Assembly (NCBI GenBank): GCA_963760965.1
Contig: CAVXEW010000007.1
Coordinates: forward strand, 62,001 to 126,000
DNA: 64,000 bases
From: Pararhizobium_B sp963760965
Lineage (GTDB): Bacteria > Pseudomonadota > Alphaproteobacteria > Rhizobiales > Rhizobiaceae
Direction: 5' to 3'
The notes under the pieces were generated by a model. It ran no database searches. It saw only the letters and a program-made list of their open reading frames with translations, and was not told where the DNA came from. Of this stretch, positions 18,307 to 26,504 are shown one piece after another (the first letter of the stretch is position 1; the number at the start of each line of letters is the position of its first letter). The translations under genes and the position numbers were made by a program.

Positions 18307-18510
18307 ATGCAACAGCGCGTCCAGAAGCGAAACAGACTGGCACCTTGGTATATCGGCATCGTGATCGTCCTGCTCTCGGTCGCCTTCGTCGGCTATCGGC
18401 TCTGGATGAGCGGATGTGGCGGGCATCCGGCCGTCGAAATCGGCGTTCTTCTCGTCGTTCCACTCGTCTATCTGGCGCTCATGTACCTGACTTTCACGAG
18501 CCAGGAATGA
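18307..18510 (+). CDS. Small two-helix membrane protein
   Basis: A 67-residue protein with two hydrophobic helices (WYIGIVIVLLSVAFVGYRLW and VEIGVLLVVPLVYLALMYL) separated by a short Cys/Gly loop. The start at 18307 is preferred over 18271 because GAAGGGTG precedes it and the predicted FixK-box transcript would start near 18282. No family was recognised. It is followed after 10 bases by another hypothetical gene, so the two are likely co-transcribed. Confidence 0.65.
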   Translation: MQQRVQKRNRLAPWYIGIVIVLLSVAFVGYRLWMSGCGGHPAVEIGVLLVVPLVYLALMYLTFTSQE

Positions 18511-18520
18511 GGGAACGATC

Positions 18521-19087
18521 ATGGCCTCGAAGGCTCAACCCACCCCTCCGGGCGTACCGTTCGAACAGGCGCTTCTCGACCCGGCTTCCGCATTTGGCGC
18601 ACCCGAGAACGTCGTCCGGGACCCTGATCTGACATCTGAGCAGAAGATCGAGATCCTCTTGAGGTGGCAGTACAATGAGGCTGAGGAGGATGTCGCGCTC
18701 GAAGAAGGCATGAAGGGCGAAGAGACAGGCATGATGCGGCGCATCCTCCTCGCCCTCGGATCGCTCGACGGTGCGATGGACGCCCGATTCACCGCCCCGA
18801 CGAAGCAGCACGGACTCTGCCGCTCGAGGTCCCGCTCGAAGGAAATACCGGACTGCTCATCCACCGCCTCGGACCCGTGCGACAAGCAGGATCCAATCCG
18901 GGATCAGGCCGATGGGCGGCATGAGCCTGTTCCCCGCTGGAAAGTTCGCGTCACATGGGCAGGGGACGAGGCGATGGACACCGAAGAAGTCGAGATTTAC
19001 GCCGAAAGCTCGGACAGCGCCGTCGAGAAGGTCGCAGCCCGACTTCCGCTGCCGCCGCACCACATCGAAGTGACCCGCGTGAAATGA
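18521..19087 (+). CDS. Conserved hypothetical protein, rhizobial type
   Basis: A 188-residue protein. The first 80 residues (DPASAFGAPENVVRDPDLTS, then EQKIEILLRWQYNEAEEDVA) resemble a family common in rhizobia that appears to be a small helical cytoplasmic protein. The middle is low-complexity. The last 50 residues (WKVRVTWAGDEAMDTEEVEI) look like a separate small beta-rich domain, so the frame may join two short genes. AGGGAAC precedes the start. Transcription probably comes from the FixK-type box at 18234. No function is assigned. Confidence 0.65.
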   Translation: MASKAQPTPPGVPFEQALLDPASAFGAPENVVRDPDLTSEQKIEILLRWQYNEAEEDVALEEGMKGEETGMMRRILLALGSLDGAMDARFTAPTKQHGLCRSRSRSKEIPDCSSTASDPCDKQDPIRDQADGRHEPVPRWKVRVTWAGDEAMDTEEVEIYAESSDSAVEKVAARLPLPPHHIEVTRVK

Positions 19088-19138
19088 AGTACGTGCACCG
19101 GGCTTCGCCAGATGCGTGCAACGATGATCCCCTTTCAC

Positions 19139-19492
19139 TCAGAGAGACACGCGGCCCGTATCTTCGGCAAGGGCCGAGCCGGCAATGATGCCGACGAAGA
19201 AAGCAAAAGCGAAGCCGATCCACTTGGCCAGTTGCTCGTCCGAGGTCTGCAGGATCCATGGCGACACCGCCAGCCAGAGGGCGAGGGCGAGATAGAGCCA
19301 GTCGTGCCAGGCGCTACGAGCGCGCAGGGCAGTCGCGGCGCAGATGAACAGCAGAACACCGACGACGCCCAGGTTCATCGAAGCCAGATGCGAGATGGGC
19401 TTGATCGAAAGCGTCGACGCCAACAGGGCCGAAAAGGCCAGGCAAAGGGCAAGACACATCTCTACGAGATCTTCCCAGCGGACACGTTCCAT
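19139..19492 (-). CDS. SPW-repeat-like membrane protein
   Basis: A 117-residue protein with four hydrophobic helices and one recognisable SPW unit (WLYLALALWLAVSPWILQTS). The start at 19492 (MERVRWEDLVEM) was chosen over 19540 because GGGAGAA is correctly spaced before it. A perfect FixK/FNR-type box lies 121 bases upstream. It is a paralogue of the SPW protein at 12451. The role is unknown. Confidence 0.75.
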   Translation of the reverse strand: MERVRWEDLVEMCLALCLAFSALLASTLSIKPISHLASMNLGVVGVLLFICAATALRARSAWHDWLYLALALWLAVSPWILQTSDEQLAKWIGFAFAFFVGIIAGSALAEDTGRVSL

Positions 19493-19612
19493 GTGGTTCT
19501 CCCAGCTCGGTTCCGCGATCCCTGCGCCCCGCTTCTCCAATCGCGATATTGATTATTGCAAACTCGCAACATGCGAACTCGATTATTATCTGCCGCGTGG
19601 TCGCCTGGATCG

Positions 19613-19626
19613 TTGATGTTGATCAA
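19613..19626. promoter_or_regulatory. FixK/FNR-type box
   Basis: TTGATGTTGATCAA, an exact TTGAT-N4-ATCAA site, between the divergent SPW-like gene (121 bases from its start) and the ZIP transporter gene (215 bases). Confidence 0.72.
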
Positions 19627-19840
19627 CCGAAGAGCGGACAAGAGAAGCGCACACGGACAATCCGAGACCTCCTTGACGACGAATCCGGGTGCTCCAACAT
19701 CTGGCACTCTGACTGGCGAGCGCGCGTCGTTTGATGCCAATCAAGATGCCTCGCCCGAACTTACCTACATTGCACGGCGATGGACGGAACGCGGCGGCTG
19801 CAATGAAACCGCACAAGCGAACGGAAGTACAAACGGAGAT

Positions 19841-20574
19841 ATGGGCAACACGTTCTGGACACCAATCGGAGCGAGCCTGCTCGCAGCGGCGACGACTACC
19901 GCGGGTCTCCTGACCGTTCGCCGTTTCAAGGACTGGGCGCTAAGAAACACCGTGCATTTTGCATCTTTCGCCGCGGGTGTGCTGCTCGCGGTCTCGCTTC
20001 TGCATTTGGTGCCCGGATCCCTTGTCATGAGCGGGACGGCCCCCACGTTCGTCTACGCCGGATACCTGGCAATCCATGTTTTGAGCCGATTCCTCGACAC
20101 GAAGGTCTGCGACAGGGATCCGGCGAGAGACTACGGATTCGGTCTCGTTGCTCTCATCGGTATCGGCCTTCACTCGTTTCTCGACGGGACCGTCTATTCG
20201 ATCAGCTTCGAGGCGAGCAATTCACCGCGTGGCTCACGCCCACGGGCATAATCCTGCACGAATTTCCGGAAGGAATCATCACCTACGCGCTTCTCCTCGG
20301 CAGCGGCTTCGGTGAGCGCCGATCGTTCCTTCTGACCTTCCTCGCGGCCGCCGCGACCACACCCTTTAGTGCCCTGACGTCCTATCCGTTGATCAGCGGA
20401 ACAGATCAGCAAACTCTTGGCGCGCTCCTTGGCCTTTCTGCCGGCGCGCTGATCTACGTCGGCGTGACGCATCTGCTTCCCCGGGCAGCTAAGGAGCCCG
20501 GCTGGCTCAGCGACCTGTCGCTCGCCGCAGGCGTCCTGGTGGCGCTCGGAATCGTGCTAACCAAATCTCAGTAA
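19841..20574 (+). pseudogene. ZIP-family metal transporter, one frameshift
   Basis: A ZIP (zinc/iron-permease-like) protein of about 245 residues starting MGNTFWTPIGASLLAA. Helices IV and V carry the metal-binding motifs HSFLDG and HEFPEG (GIILHEFPEGIITYALLLG), which form the transport site for divalent metals. The frame shifts by one near 20205-20218, between YSISFEA and GEQFTAWLTPTG. Both halves are otherwise intact, so an indel error or very recent mutation is likely. It could import Zn2+, Fe2+ or Mn2+. A FixK-type box lies 215 bases upstream. Confidence 0.8.
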
Positions 20575-20723
20575 GCGGGCGGCGAGAGCGGTCCTCACTC
20601 AATATCGGCGGCGGGCCCCCAGCGCGGACGGCTGGACAGCGGTCCTTCTCTAGGCTTCCAGCCGGGCGCTGCGAATTGACATTGAACAAGGCAGCGCGGC
20701 TGCTGTTTCTCCATCATGTTTCA

Positions 20724-22442
20724 ATGGCGGTGCACAACGCGGACATTGCGCGGCTTTTCAACGAAATGGCCACCCTTCTCGAGATCGAGGGTGCCAATCC
20801 GTTTCGCGTGCGCGCCTACCGCCGCGCCGCTTCCACGATCGACGACCTTTCGGAGAACGTCTCTTCGATCATTGCCTCCGGCCGCTCGCTGACGGATCTC
20901 CCCGGCATCGGCGACGACCTCGCCGCAAAGATCGAGGAGATCTCGGGAACGGGACACCTGAAGGCACTCGATCAGGTCGAGGCCCGGACGCCCTCCACGC
21001 TCGCCCTGCTGACGAGCGTCCCCGGACTCGGGCCGAAGAAGATTCACACGCTCCACTCGGTCCTCGGCATCCGGACCCTGGAAGACCTTCAAGAAGCCGC
21101 GCGCGCGGGCCGGCTTAGGGAACTGCCGCGCTTCAGCGCCGCCCTGGAGAAAAAGATTCTCGACGCGCTGCAGGCCAAACGCTCCGAAGAGATCCGGTTC
21201 CGGATTTCGACCGCGGAGGACTTTGCCCGGGGTCTGGTCGCCCACCTGAAAGCGGCGCGCGGCGTCGGCGAGGTCATCGTGGCGGGCAGCTTCCGGAGAT
21301 GTCGCGAGACGGTCGGGGACCTCGACATCCTGGTCACCTGCGCCTCCGGACGGGCCGCCATCGCCCATTTCCTCGAATACGACGAGATCGGTGAGGTCGT
21401 GGCGAAAGGGCCGACGCGATCGACCGTCATCCTGAAGGCCGGCATCCAGGTCGACGTGCGGGTCGTGCCCGAAGAAAGCTACGGCGCGGCGCTCCACTAT
21501 TTCACCGGGTCGAAACCGCACAACATTGCCGTAAGGAAGCTTGCGCAGGACAAGGGCCTGAAGCTGAACGAGTACGGGATCTTCAAGGGGAAACGGCGCC
21601 TCGGCGGGCGGACGGAGGAGGAAGTCTTCCGCGCCGCGGGCCTTCCCTTCATCGAGCCGGAGCTGCGCGAGGACCGGGGAGAGATCGAGGCGGCGCAACT
21701 CGGAAGGCTGCCGGCGCTCGTCGAGCAGAAGCACATTCGCGGCGACCTGCATGTGCACACGAAGGCTTCCGACGGCAAGAACTCGCTCGCCGAAATGGCG
21801 GAAGCCGCGCGCGTGCTCGGTTATGAATACCTCGCCGTCAGCGACCATTCCCGTCATGCCACCGTCGCACATGGTCTCGATGCCGCGCGGCTTTCCGCCG
21901 AGCTTGAGGAAATCGATCGGCTGAACGACACATTCGACGGTTTCCGCCTTCTGAAGTCCTGCGAGGTGGACATTCTCGCCGACGGCAAGCTCGACCTGCC
22001 CGCCTCCGTGCTGAAGCGCCTCGACTTCACCGTCTGCGCCGTGCACTACCGGTTCGATCTCGGAGCGCAGGAACAGACCGAACGCATCCTGCGCGCCATG
22101 GACAACCGCTATTTTACCATCCTGGCCCATCCGACCGGCCGTCTTCTCACCGAACGGCCGGGCTATGCCGTCGATCTCGACCGCGTGATCGAAGGGGCAC
22201 GGGAACGCGGCTGTTTCCTCGAGCTCAATGCCCACCCCATGCGGCTCGATCTCGACGACGTGCACTGCCGGCGCGCCAGGGACGTCGGCGTCAGGATCGC
22301 GATTTCGACCGACGCGCATTCGACGGCGGGCCTCAACGCCATGCGCTACGGCATCGGACAGGCACGCCGAGGCTGGATCGGTCCAAACGACGTCCTGAAC
22401 ACGCGGCCATGGAACGAGTTGAAGGTATTGCTCGCGCGCTGA
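20724..22442 (+). CDS. polX: DNA polymerase/3'-5' exonuclease PolX
   Basis: A 572-residue family-X polymerase with the bacterial architecture. The N-terminal HhH domain has LTDLPGIGDDLAAKIEEI and LTSVPGLGPKKIHTL. The nucleotidyltransferase palm has GSFRRCRETVGDLDILV with two catalytic aspartates and IQVDVRVV with the third. The C-terminal PHP phosphoesterase has GDLHVHTKASDG and SDAH-type metal ligands (ISTDAHSTAGL). It fills small gaps and trims 3' ends in base-excision repair. Starts at 20724 or 20676 are possible; neither has a strong ribosome site. pncB begins 149 bases downstream. A truncated relative lies in the groEL operon. Confidence 0.93.
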   Translation: MAVHNADIARLFNEMATLLEIEGANPFRVRAYRRAASTIDDLSENVSSIIASGRSLTDLPGIGDDLAAKIEEISGTGHLKALDQVEARTPSTLALLTSVPGLGPKKIHTLHSVLGIRTLEDLQEAARAGRLRELPRFSAALEKKILDALQAKRSEEIRFRISTAEDFARGLVAHLKAARGVGEVIVAGSFRRCRETVGDLDILVTCASGRAAIAHFLEYDEIGEVVAKGPTRSTVILKAGIQVDVRVVPEESYGAALHYFTGSKPHNIAVRKLAQDKGLKLNEYGIFKGKRRLGGRTEEEVFRAAGLPFIEPELREDRGEIEAAQLGRLPALVEQKHIRGDLHVHTKASDGKNSLAEMAEAARVLGYEYLAVSDHSRHATVAHGLDAARLSAELEEIDRLNDTFDGFRLLKSCEVDILADGKLDLPASVLKRLDFTVCAVHYRFDLGAQEQTERILRAMDNRYFTILAHPTGRLLTERPGYAVDLDRVIEGARERGCFLELNAHPMRLDLDDVHCRRARDVGVRIAISTDAHSTAGLNAMRYGIGQARRGWIGPNDVLNTRPWNELKVLLAR

Positions 22443-22529
22443 GTGGCACGTCCGCCGTTCGACCGAGGCGTGCTGCCTTCTCTTTTGACGGCATGGCCGG
22501 GTTCCTGGCCCGGACACGCGCGGGGCGGG

Positions 22530-22543
22530 TTGATCCACGTCAG
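22530..22543. promoter_or_regulatory. FixK/FNR-like box before pncB
   Basis: TTGATCCACGTCAG, one base from the TTGAT-N4-GTCAA form. Its centre lies 41-42 bases before about 22578, which would place the transcript start 14 bases before the preferred pncB start. Confidence 0.55.
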
Positions 22544-22591
22544 CGCGAGATGGTCTGGCAGGAGCTATCGAGGTGCATGGAGAAGGACCGC

Positions 22592-23950
22592 ATGCACAGC
22601 TTCGACTCGCCGCTTCTCACCGACCTCTACCAGCTCAACATGCTCCAGGCCTATCTGGACCGTGGCGAGACCGGTACCGCGGTCTTCGAGTTCTTCGTCC
22701 GCAAGCTGCCGCCGCGACGCGGTTTCCTGGTCGCCGCCGGCCTCGATCAGGCCCTGGACTTCCTGGAGGCGGTTCGCTTCTCGGAGGCGGAGCTCGAATG
22801 GCTCGCCGGCAGCCACCGCTTCAGCGGCGATCTGCTCCATTACCTGGAAAAGTTCCGCTTCACGGGTGACGTCCACGCGATGGCTGAGGGCACCGCCTTC
22901 TTTGCCGATGAGCCGATCCTGCGCGTAACCGCGCCGATCATGCAGGCCCAGCTCGTCGAGACGCGGCTGGTCAACATCCTGCATTACCAGACGCTGATCG
23001 CGTCGAAGGCGGCGCGCATGGTTCTGGCGGCGCCGGGCAAGATGCTCGTCGACTTCGGCCTCCGGCGCGCGCATGGCGGCGAGGCGGGCCTCTGGGCGGC
23101 GCGCAGCAGCTATCTCGCCGGCTTCGCCGGCTCCGCCACGGTGCTGGCGAACAAGATCTACGGCGTCCCGATCTTCGGCACGATGGCACATTCCTTCGTC
23201 CAGGCCTTCGACAACGAAAGCGCCGCCTTCGAAGCCTTCGCCCGCTCCCGGCCCGAAGGTCTGGTCCTTCTGATCGACACTTACGATACCGAAGCCGCAG
23301 CCCGGAAAGTGGTCGACCTTGCCTCGTGGCTTCGCGCCGAAGGCATCCGCTTGCGCGGCGTACGCCTCGACAGCGGAGACCTGATAACCTTGTCCCGAAG
23401 CGTGCGGCAGATCCTCGACGACGGCGGCCTTGCCGATGTGACAATCTTCGCCAGCGGCGGAGTGGACGAGGCCCTGTTGCTCGAGGCGCAACGACAGGAC
23501 GCGCCAATCGACGGCTTCGGCATCGGCACGAGCCTGACGACATCCTTCGACGCCCCTGCCCTCGACTGCGCCTACAAGCTCCAGGAATATCGCGGCACGG
23601 CGCGGCGAAAGCGTTCGGCCGGCAAGGCGACGTGGCCGGGGCGCAAGCAGGTCTGGCGACGCTATCGCCCCGACGGCCGAATGGAGGGCGACGTCCTTTC
23701 GACGGAATTCGACCGGCAGGAGGGCGAGCCGCTGATCCATTCGGTGATGCGCCACGGAAAGCGCGAAAGGCCGTCGCCGGAACTGATGGAGATACGGGCT
23801 CGCGCGGCAAGGGAACTGCAGCACCTGCCCGAGCGGATGCAAGGCCTCGACGACGAGGCGGCCTACCCCATAACTGTTGCGAGAGCCCTGCGGCAGCTGG
23901 CCGCCGACGTCGACCGTGTCCAGTTGATGGCGGAAAAACCACTCTGTTGA
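22592..23950 (+). CDS. pncB: Nicotinate phosphoribosyltransferase
   Basis: A 452-residue type II phosphoribosyltransferase that joins nicotinate to PRPP in NAD salvage. Visible signatures are LTDLYQLNMLQAYLDRG at the N-terminus, LVDFGLRRAHGGEAGLWAAR, the phosphate-binding region IRLRGVRLDSGDLITLS, and FGIGTSLTTSFDAPALDC. The start at 22592 (MHSFDSPLL) is favoured over 22577 because GGAGAAGG precedes it at normal spacing and the FixK-type box upstream fits. It works with PncA at 13168 to recycle nicotinamide. It is convergent with the DUF3775 gene. Confidence 0.93.
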   Translation: MHSFDSPLLTDLYQLNMLQAYLDRGETGTAVFEFFVRKLPPRRGFLVAAGLDQALDFLEAVRFSEAELEWLAGSHRFSGDLLHYLEKFRFTGDVHAMAEGTAFFADEPILRVTAPIMQAQLVETRLVNILHYQTLIASKAARMVLAAPGKMLVDFGLRRAHGGEAGLWAARSSYLAGFAGSATVLANKIYGVPIFGTMAHSFVQAFDNESAAFEAFARSRPEGLVLLIDTYDTEAAARKVVDLASWLRAEGIRLRGVRLDSGDLITLSRSVRQILDDGGLADVTIFASGGVDEALLLEAQRQDAPIDGFGIGTSLTTSFDAPALDCAYKLQEYRGTARRKRSAGKATWPGRKQVWRRYRPDGRMEGDVLSTEFDRQEGEPLIHSVMRHGKRERPSPELMEIRARAARELQHLPERMQGLDDEAAYPITVARALRQLAADVDRVQLMAEKPLC

Positions 23951-24016
23951 AGTATACACTTTCTGACAGGCAACTTCTCGGTGCCCAGACAAGAGCCACC
24001 ACTTGCTCATCGTCCG

Positions 24017-24457
24017 CTAGACATGCCCGCGTTCGTAGTCCTCGCAGGAATAGCCGATCAGCGAAAGACCCTCGCTGAGATGGTCGGCCAGCATCGGATT
24101 GCCGCAGAGATATTCGCCCGTGTGCTCGTTGTGCGCCTCTGCGGCTTCAGCGCGGACCGTGGCCCATTCCTCGGCAACATGGTCGTCACGGCCCATCCAC
24201 ATCAATCCGACAAGGTCGACCTGCTCGTCGACGGTCAGGGCGTCGATGAAGCCCTTGAGGTCGGCAAGCAAGGGATCGGCGCTCCCCCCCTCGATCTCTT
24301 CCGGCTCCTTCCAGTCGGGTTCCGGCAGGGGTGCGTCCGGATCCTCGATCACCTCCTCCTCGGCGAATTCCCTGGCTTGGCCGATGATGTAACAGACCTT
24401 CTCGACCGGTATCGACAGGTCGATGACGGGCTCTTCAGGCTGCGGTCGTCGCGTCAA
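24017..24457 (-). CDS. DUF3775 protein
   Basis: A 146-residue acidic protein with the DUF3775 pattern: an N-terminal helix IDLSIPVEKVCYIIGQAREF, an acidic linker, then VDEQVDLVGLMWMGRD and a C-terminal LCGNPMLADHLSEGL. Function is unknown; the family is common in alphaproteobacteria. It lies 217 bases from a FixK-type box shared with the divergent hpf gene, and overlaps a short reading frame that could be co-transcribed. Confidence 0.75.
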   Translation of the reverse strand: MTRRPQPEEPVIDLSIPVEKVCYIIGQAREFAEEEVIEDPDAPLPEPDWKEPEEIEGGSADPLLADLKGFIDALTVDEQVDLVGLMWMGRDDHVAEEWATVRAEAAEAHNEHTGEYLCGNPMLADHLSEGLSLIGYSCEDYERGHV

Positions 24458-24551
24458 GATCGTTCTCCCTGCCCATGCCTTCCATCGGGCGGCCGCGCAT
24501 GACGCGCTTCCTTCTCGGGCCTCCGGCGAACGCGGCTACCTGTTCCTTCAT
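24435..24551 (-). CDS. Possible small basic protein ahead of DUF3775
   Basis: A short frame of 38 residues (MKEQVAAFAGGPRRKRVMRG...) that overlaps the DUF3775 start by 23 bases. The open frame extends further upstream with coding-like residues (WDFLGSTGAPIRKTPLPTPD) but without a usable start before the FixK-type box. Its tail (RGRPMEG...DLDATTAA) is oddly like the tail of the HhH protein at 8846. Low confidence. Confidence 0.35.
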   Translation of the reverse strand: MKEQVAAFAGGPRRKRVMRGRPMEGMGRENDLDATTAA

Positions 24552-24673
24552 GCATCTGAGGTCGTCCTCCTCCCGGCGCTTGTCGGGCGTCGGGAGCGGC
24601 GTCTTGCGGATCGGCGCCCCGGTCGAGCCGAGAAAGTCCCACGCGATCCGAACACCCGCGCCGCTCGCACGCA

Positions 24674-24687
24674 TTGATCCGCGTCAA
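24674..24687. promoter_or_regulatory. FixK/FNR-type box before hpf-CSD
   Basis: TTGATCCGCGTCAA, matching TTGAT-N4-GTCAA. It sits 134 bases before the hpf-CSD start and 217 bases from the divergent DUF3775 gene. The downstream leader is repeated at 12240-12340. Confidence 0.68.
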
Positions 24688-24820
24688 GCGGAGAGAACGG
24701 CGCCAGGCTGCCTGGTCGCGCGACAGCGGGCAATGACGCCATGCCGGTTTGCGCTTCGTCAATGCGTGTCCCCCTGGGACGTCCCAGTCTATTTTCTCAC
24801 AGAGGAAGGGAAGAACGACA

Positions 24821-25372
24821 ATGGAAATCACGCCGCAGATCCGCTTTCGCGGGATGGAGCCTGCGCCTCACGTCGAAGAGGCGATCCGCAAGCATCTCGA
24901 TCGGCTCCAGCATTTCCACAAGCGCATCACGTCCTGTTCGGTCGTCGTCGAGGCCCCGCATCGGCACAGCCGGAAGGGGGAGGTCTATCATGTCCGGGTC
25001 GACATCACGGTCCCCGGCCGCGAGATCGTCGTCGGGCGCGAGCCGGAGGAAAATCACGCGCACGAGGACGTGCTGGTCGCGGTCCGCGACAGCTTCGATG
25101 CCGCAAGGCGACAGCTCGAGGACGTCGTACGGAAGACGAGCGGATATCACGTCAAGCCGCATCCCGAACGCCTGCACGGCAAGGTGCTGCGGCTCACGCG
25201 CGAGGAAGGCTTCGGTTTCATCGGCCTGCCCGACGGGCGCGAGGTCTTTTTCCGTCAGGAAAGCATGAGCGAGCCGAAGGAATGGGCGCAGCTCGACGTC
25301 GGCAGCGAGGTCCGCTTCAGCGAGCACGACGGAGAGAAAGGACCGTACGCCTCGGCCGTCGCCCTGACCTGA
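24821..25372 (+). CDS. Ribosome hibernation factor (HPF/RaiA) fused to a cold-shock domain
   Basis: A 183-residue protein. Residues 1-105 have the HPF/RaiA S30AE pattern (ITPQIRFRGMEPAPHVEEAI, EVYHVRVDITVPGREIVV, then HAHEDVLVAVRDSFDAARRQ). Residues 118-183 are a cold-shock/OB domain with the RNA-binding strand EEGFGFIGLPDGREVFF. HPF domains silence ribosomes in stationary or oxygen-starved cells; the C-terminal domain would add RNA binding in place of the usual long-HPF dimerisation domain. The start at 24821 is preferred because GGAAGGGAAG precedes it. It is linked to the HhH-glycosylase-like gene 8 bases downstream. Confidence 0.87.
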   Translation: MEITPQIRFRGMEPAPHVEEAIRKHLDRLQHFHKRITSCSVVVEAPHRHSRKGEVYHVRVDITVPGREIVVGREPEENHAHEDVLVAVRDSFDAARRQLEDVVRKTSGYHVKPHPERLHGKVLRLTREEGFGFIGLPDGREVFFRQESMSEPKEWAQLDVGSEVRFSEHDGEKGPYASAVALT

Positions 25373-25380
25373 CGAACGAG

Positions 25381-26142
25381 ATGGATAGATCACGAAGACG
25401 GCCCGAGCCTCAGCACGACCTTCGGGCGTCGCTCGAAGAGAGCCTGCTTTATTCCGAGGAACTCGGCATCGACCTCGCGGAACAGACGGACGAGGTCTGT
25501 TTCCTCTGGTTTCTCGCCAGCCTCCTGTTCGGCGGCCGGATCTCGGAGACGATTGCCAGGAAGACCTGGCGGGCGTTTCTGCGTCATGGTCTTTCGACAC
25601 CCGAGGCGGTTCTGAAGGCCGGCTGGGACTTCCTTGTTTTCCCGGTCATGCGCGAGGGCGGCTATGTGCGCTACGATGGACGAAAGTCGACCCAGGTGCT
25701 CGCGGACTGCCGCATGCTGATCAACCTTTATGAGGGGCGGCTCTTGCGACTTGCCGACGGGGCGGCGACGAATGCCGATCTCGAGGCGCGGCTTCGGGCC
25801 TTTCCGGGCATTGGGCCGGTGACGGCCAACATCTTTCTCAGGGAGCTTCGCCCCTATTGGGCCGCGGCCGACCCGGAACCGCTCCCTGTCGTCGTGGAGA
25901 TGGCGAGGGCGCTCGGCCTCGACATCGCCCGCTATGACCGCAAGAGCGTTGTCTTCACCCGCGTCGAAGCCGGTCTGATCCGTTATCGCCACAGCCATCG
26001 CCATTCCGACCCGGGTGGCCCGAAGCGAAATGCGATCCCCTCGACGCGGCGCATTGATGCGCCGCAATGCATCGCCTCAATATGGCGCGACAATGCCGGG
26101 CCAGCCCAAGGGAGGATGCCATGGCCACGTTCATCATGCTGA
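25381..26142 (+). CDS. HhH DNA-glycosylase/endonuclease III-like protein
   Basis: A 253-residue protein. The middle has the helix-hairpin-helix FPGIGPVTANIFLRELRPYW characteristic of the Nth/DNA-glycosylase fold, preceded by helical LVFPVMREGGYVRYDGRKST. No iron-sulfur cysteine cluster is present, and the catalytic Lys of bifunctional glycosylases is not evident. It may be a distant or inactive member acting in DNA binding. It follows hpf-CSD by 8 bases. The last 40 residues are low-complexity and overlap the next gene, so the real stop may have been lost through a nearby indel. Confidence 0.65.
   Translation: MDRSRRRPEPQHDLRASLEESLLYSEELGIDLAEQTDEVCFLWFLASLLFGGRISETIARKTWRAFLRHGLSTPEAVLKAGWDFLVFPVMREGGYVRYDGRKSTQVLADCRMLINLYEGRLLRLADGAATNADLEARLRAFPGIGPVTANIFLRELRPYWAAADPEPLPVVVEMARALGLDIARYDRKSVVFTRVEAGLIRYRHSHRHSDPGGPKRNAIPSTRRIDAPQCIASIWRDNAGPAQGRMPWPRSSC
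26054..26067. promoter_or_regulatory. Weak FixK/FNR-like half-palindrome
   Basis: TTGATGCGCCGCAA keeps the left half-site and only part of the right. Its spacing would put a transcript start near 26102, just before the GYD gene's GGAGG. Listed as a candidate only. Confidence 0.3.
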
Positions 26143-26441
26143 CCCGGCTCAGTCATCAGGCGCTGCAGGCCCCGAAGCAGCTCGAAAGCCTCAGTCACCA
26201 AGTCGCCGAGCACATACGCCGCGAATGTCCGGAAGTGCGCTGGCTGTCGAGCTTCGTTGTCCTCGGTCCCGCCGACTATCTCGACATCTTCACGGCACCG
26301 GACACGGCGATCGCGACGAAGGTAGCCACGATCGTGCGAACGTTCGGCCACGCCACGACGGAGACATGGCCGGCAACCGAGTGGGAGGACTTCCTCAAGC
26401 TGACGCGCAACCTGCCTCCATCCCTGCTCTCGGGCTCGTAG
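26121..26441 (+). CDS. GYD-domain protein
   Basis: A 106-residue protein of the GYD family: MATFIMLTRLSHQALQAPKQ at the N-terminus, then VRWLSSFVVLGPADYLDIFT, where the family normally has the G-x-YD motif, and a C-terminal ATTETWPATEWEDF. Small alpha/beta dimers of unknown function. GGAGG with a 5-base spacer supports this start, which overlaps the tail of the preceding frame. It is followed by the CapA-like gene. Confidence 0.75.
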   Translation: MATFIMLTRLSHQALQAPKQLESLSHQVAEHIRRECPEVRWLSSFVVLGPADYLDIFTAPDTAIATKVATIVRTFGHATTETWPATEWEDFLKLTRNLPPSLLSGS

Positions 26442-26504
26442 CAGTCCAGAACCGATCAATCTGGAGGGAAGCCGCCGACCGTAAAGATATTCCTGTGCGG
26501 TGAC

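Noticed and set aside
20721..22538. 605-codon minus-strand frame opposite polX
   Set aside because: Shadow of polX; no motif, and the real gene has complete catalytic motifs.
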